Origin: Fen-999 sp041480065 | Lineage (GTDB): Bacteria > Pseudomonadota > Gammaproteobacteria > Burkholderiales > Rhodocyclaceae | DNA: 64,000 bases | Direction: 5' to 3' | NCBI GenBank assembly: GCA_041480065.1 | Contig: JBGOZF010000001.1 | Span: 1-64,000, forward strand | Shown: piece by piece, positions 62,375 to 64,000 of the stretch | Position numbering within the stretch: position 1 is the first letter of the stretch | How the letters are laid out: each line of letters opens with the position of its first letter | Notes under the pieces: generated by a model | Database searches by the model: none | What the model was told of the DNA's origin: nothing | Seen by the model: only the letters and a program-made list of their open reading frames with translations | Translations under genes and position numbers: made by a program

Positions 62375-64000
62375 GTGCAGAAACCAATTGTCCGCAAGGC
62401 GGCGATCCTCGGCGCCGGCGTCATGGGCGCGCAGATCGCCGCCCACCTGGCCAACGCCGATGTGCCGGTCCTGATGTTCGACCTCACGGCGAAGGACGGC
62501 GACCCCAACGGCATCGTCAGGAAGGCCATCGATGGCCTCAAGAAACTGGAACCCTCGCCGCTGGCGGCCAAGGACCGGCTCGCCTACATCGACGCCGCCA
62601 ACTACGATCAGCACCTGCCGCTGCTCTCCGAATGCGACCTCGTGATCGAGGCCATCGCCGAGAAGATGGAGTGGAAAGAAGACCTTTACCGCAAGATCGC
62701 GTCTTATCTCAAGCCCGGCGCGATCGTCGCCTCGAACACTTCCGGCTTGTCGATCAACCAACTTGCGACGACGCTGCCGGCCGAGCGACGTGCCAATTTC
62801 TGCGGCATCCATTTCTTCAACCCGCCGCGCTACATGTCGCTGGTCGAGATCATCCCGACCGCCGATTCGGCGCCGGCCATGCTCGACAACCTCGAGACAT
62901 GGCTCACCTCCCGCCTCGGCAAGGGTGTGATCCGCGCCAAGGACACCCCCAACTTCATCGCCAACCGCATCGGCATCTTCTCGATGCTGGCCGTGATGCA
63001 CCACACGACGCGCATGGGACTTGGTTTCGACGAGGTGGATGCGCTGACCGGGCCGAAGATCGGCCGCGCCAAGAGCGCCACCTACCGCACCGCGGACGTG
63101 GTCGGACTCGACACCATGGCGCACGTGATCCGCACCATGCGCGACACGCTGCCCGACGATCCCTGGCATCGCTACTTCGACTCGCCCGCCTGGCTCGCGG
63201 CGCTGATCGAAAAGGGTGCGCTGGGCCAGAAGACCCGCGCCGGCATCTTCCGCAAGGTCGGCAAGGAAATCCAGGTGCTCGATCTGGCGAAGCAGGACTA
63301 CCGGCCTTCCGCCGGCGAGATCGCCGCCGAGGTCGATGCCATCCTGAAGACGAAGAACCCGGCCGAAAAGTTCGCCGCCCTGCGCGCCAGCCAGCACCCG
63401 CAGGCGCAGTTCCTCTGGGCCATCTTCCGCGACGTCTTCCATTACTGCGCCGTGCAGCTCGGCAGCGTCGCCGACAACGCGCGCGACCTCGACTTCGCGA
63501 TGCGCTGGGGCTTCGGCTGGAGCCAGGGTCCGTTCGAGACATGGCAGGCCGCGGGCTGGAAAGCCATCGCGGAAGCAGTTGCCGCCGACATCAAGGCCGG
63601 CGTCACCATGGCCGCCACGCCGCTGCCCGCCTGGGTGATGGAACGCTCGGGCGTACATGAACCAGCCGGCTCGTATTCCGCGGCCGAGAACAAGATCAAG
63701 GCACGCTCCGCCCTGCCCGTCTATGGCCGCCAGCTCTTCACCGAACGCGTGCTCGGCGAAACGCCGGACGCCCGCGGCGAAACCATCTGGGAGAACGAGG
63801 GCGTACGACTGTGGAAGCACCCGCTCGACGCCGGCATCGCCATCGTCTCCTTCAAGTCGAAGATGCACACCGTCGGCGATGAAGTGCTCGACGGCGTGCT
63901 CGAAGCCGTCGCCCGCGCCGAGCGCGACTACGCCGGCCTCGTCGTCTGGCACGAGCCGCCGTTCGCGGTCGGCGCCAATCTCCAGCAGGTGTCCGAAGCC
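62375..64000 (+). CDS. 3-hydroxyacyl-CoA dehydrogenase / enoyl-CoA hydratase, reversed domain order (partial)
   Basis: Starts at a GTG at 62375 behind AAGGAG; it runs open to the window edge (at least 542 residues). The dehydrogenase half is N-terminal: AAILGAGVMGAQIAAHLANA, SNTSGLSINQLA, HFFNPPRYMSLVEII. After a second C-terminal-type dehydrogenase domain, the crotonase domain begins near residue 490 (MHTVGDEVLDGVLEAV, AVGANLQQ). This order (dehydrogenase then hydratase) is that of the ~800-residue FadN-like enzymes. Last in the cluster; part of the same plus-strand run as the ligase. Confidence 0.9.
   Translation, partial: MQKPIVRKAAILGAGVMGAQIAAHLANADVPVLMFDLTAKDGDPNGIVRKAIDGLKKLEPSPLAAKDRLAYIDAANYDQHLPLLSECDLVIEAIAEKMEWKEDLYRKIASYLKPGAIVASNTSGLSINQLATTLPAERRANFCGIHFFNPPRYMSLVEIIPTADSAPAMLDNLETWLTSRLGKGVIRAKDTPNFIANRIGIFSMLAVMHHTTRMGLGFDEVDALTGPKIGRAKSATYRTADVVGLDTMAHVIRTMRDTLPDDPWHRYFDSPAWLAALIEKGALGQKTRAGIFRKVGKEIQVLDLAKQDYRPSAGEIAAEVDAILKTKNPAEKFAALRASQHPQAQFLWAIFRDVFHYCAVQLGSVADNARDLDFAMRWGFGWSQGPFETWQAAGWKAIAEAVAADIKAGVTMAATPLPAWVMERSGVHEPAGSYSAAENKIKARSALPVYGRQLFTERVLGETPDARGETIWENEGVRLWKHPLDAGIAIVSFKSKMHTVGDEVLDGVLEAVARAERDYAGLVVWHEPPFAVGANLQQVSEA

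Noticed and set aside
61712..63952. A 746-codon minus-strand open frame
   Set aside because: It is the antisense of the ligase and the second bifunctional enzyme, whose motifs are unmistakable on the plus strand.

Overview
The window is a high-GC chromosomal segment of a Gram-negative bacterium, most likely a betaproteobacterium near Rhodocyclales. This rests on family and gene-order recognition only: the surE-pcm-nlpD-rpoS order, BamC, a PEP-CTERM protein with EpsL and a CAAX-type protease, alpha2beta2-type LysC, a Sox module and outer-membrane beta-barrels. No rRNA or other decisive marker is present, so the placement is inferred.

Layout. 1-4.3 kb: a truncated metallophosphoesterase, a gene-free stretch with nested inverted-repeat elements, then a PEP-CTERM protein, EpsL and a CAAX-protease-like protein (exopolysaccharide/exosortase system; no exosortase in the window). 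4.5-14.1 kb: a minus-strand operon of ten tightly overlapping genes for a type II secretion/type IV pilus-like machine (GspG, GspF, GspE, PilM/N/O/P-like proteins, a lipoprotein secretin and three more pseudopilins), interrupted by a palindromic repeat that also occurs at 1.1 kb. 14.3-16.4 kb: a priming sugar-phosphate transferase and a lytic transglycosylase. 16.5-20.9 kb: parE-parC. 20.9-34.4 kb: mostly housekeeping genes (three tRNAs, lysC, queD, a Bax-inhibitor-like protein, rlmD, an L16 hydroxylase-like gene, bamC, dapA, an HDAC-family deacetylase). 34.4-39.3 kb: MoxR-DUF58-transglutaminase-MltB. 39.4-48.6 kb: a Sox module, read on the minus strand as soxX-Y-Z-A, nadA, TauE/SafE permease, DUF2938 membrane protein, thioredoxin, tandem thioredoxin, metallo-beta-lactamase hydrolase. 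48.6-52.7 kb: DUF4142, rpoS, nlpD, pcm, surE. 53-64 kb: a TetR-controlled fatty-acid beta-oxidation cluster (fadE, thiolase, FadB-like, FadL, acyl-CoA ligase, and a second bifunctional enzyme that runs off the window edge).

The most unusual structure is the Sox module. It lies between two imperfect direct repeats (39785-40168 and 47352-47695), each holding the start of a secreted cupin gene, the intergenic region and the end of a LysR gene. The left copy has an intact cupin and a LysR remnant; the right copy has a cupin remnant and an intact LysR. This is the footprint expected if about 7 kb of sulfur-oxidation genes was inserted, or a tandem duplication decayed, at a cupin-LysR locus. Within the window the module has no soxB or soxCD, but carries nadA, two thioredoxin-family proteins and a secreted metallo-hydrolase, so it may be a variant or accessory Sox system.

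The beta-oxidation genes form a coherent pathway: uptake (FadL), activation (ligase), dehydrogenation (FadE), hydration/second oxidation (two bifunctional enzymes with opposite domain order) and thiolysis, probably repressed by the adjacent TetR protein.
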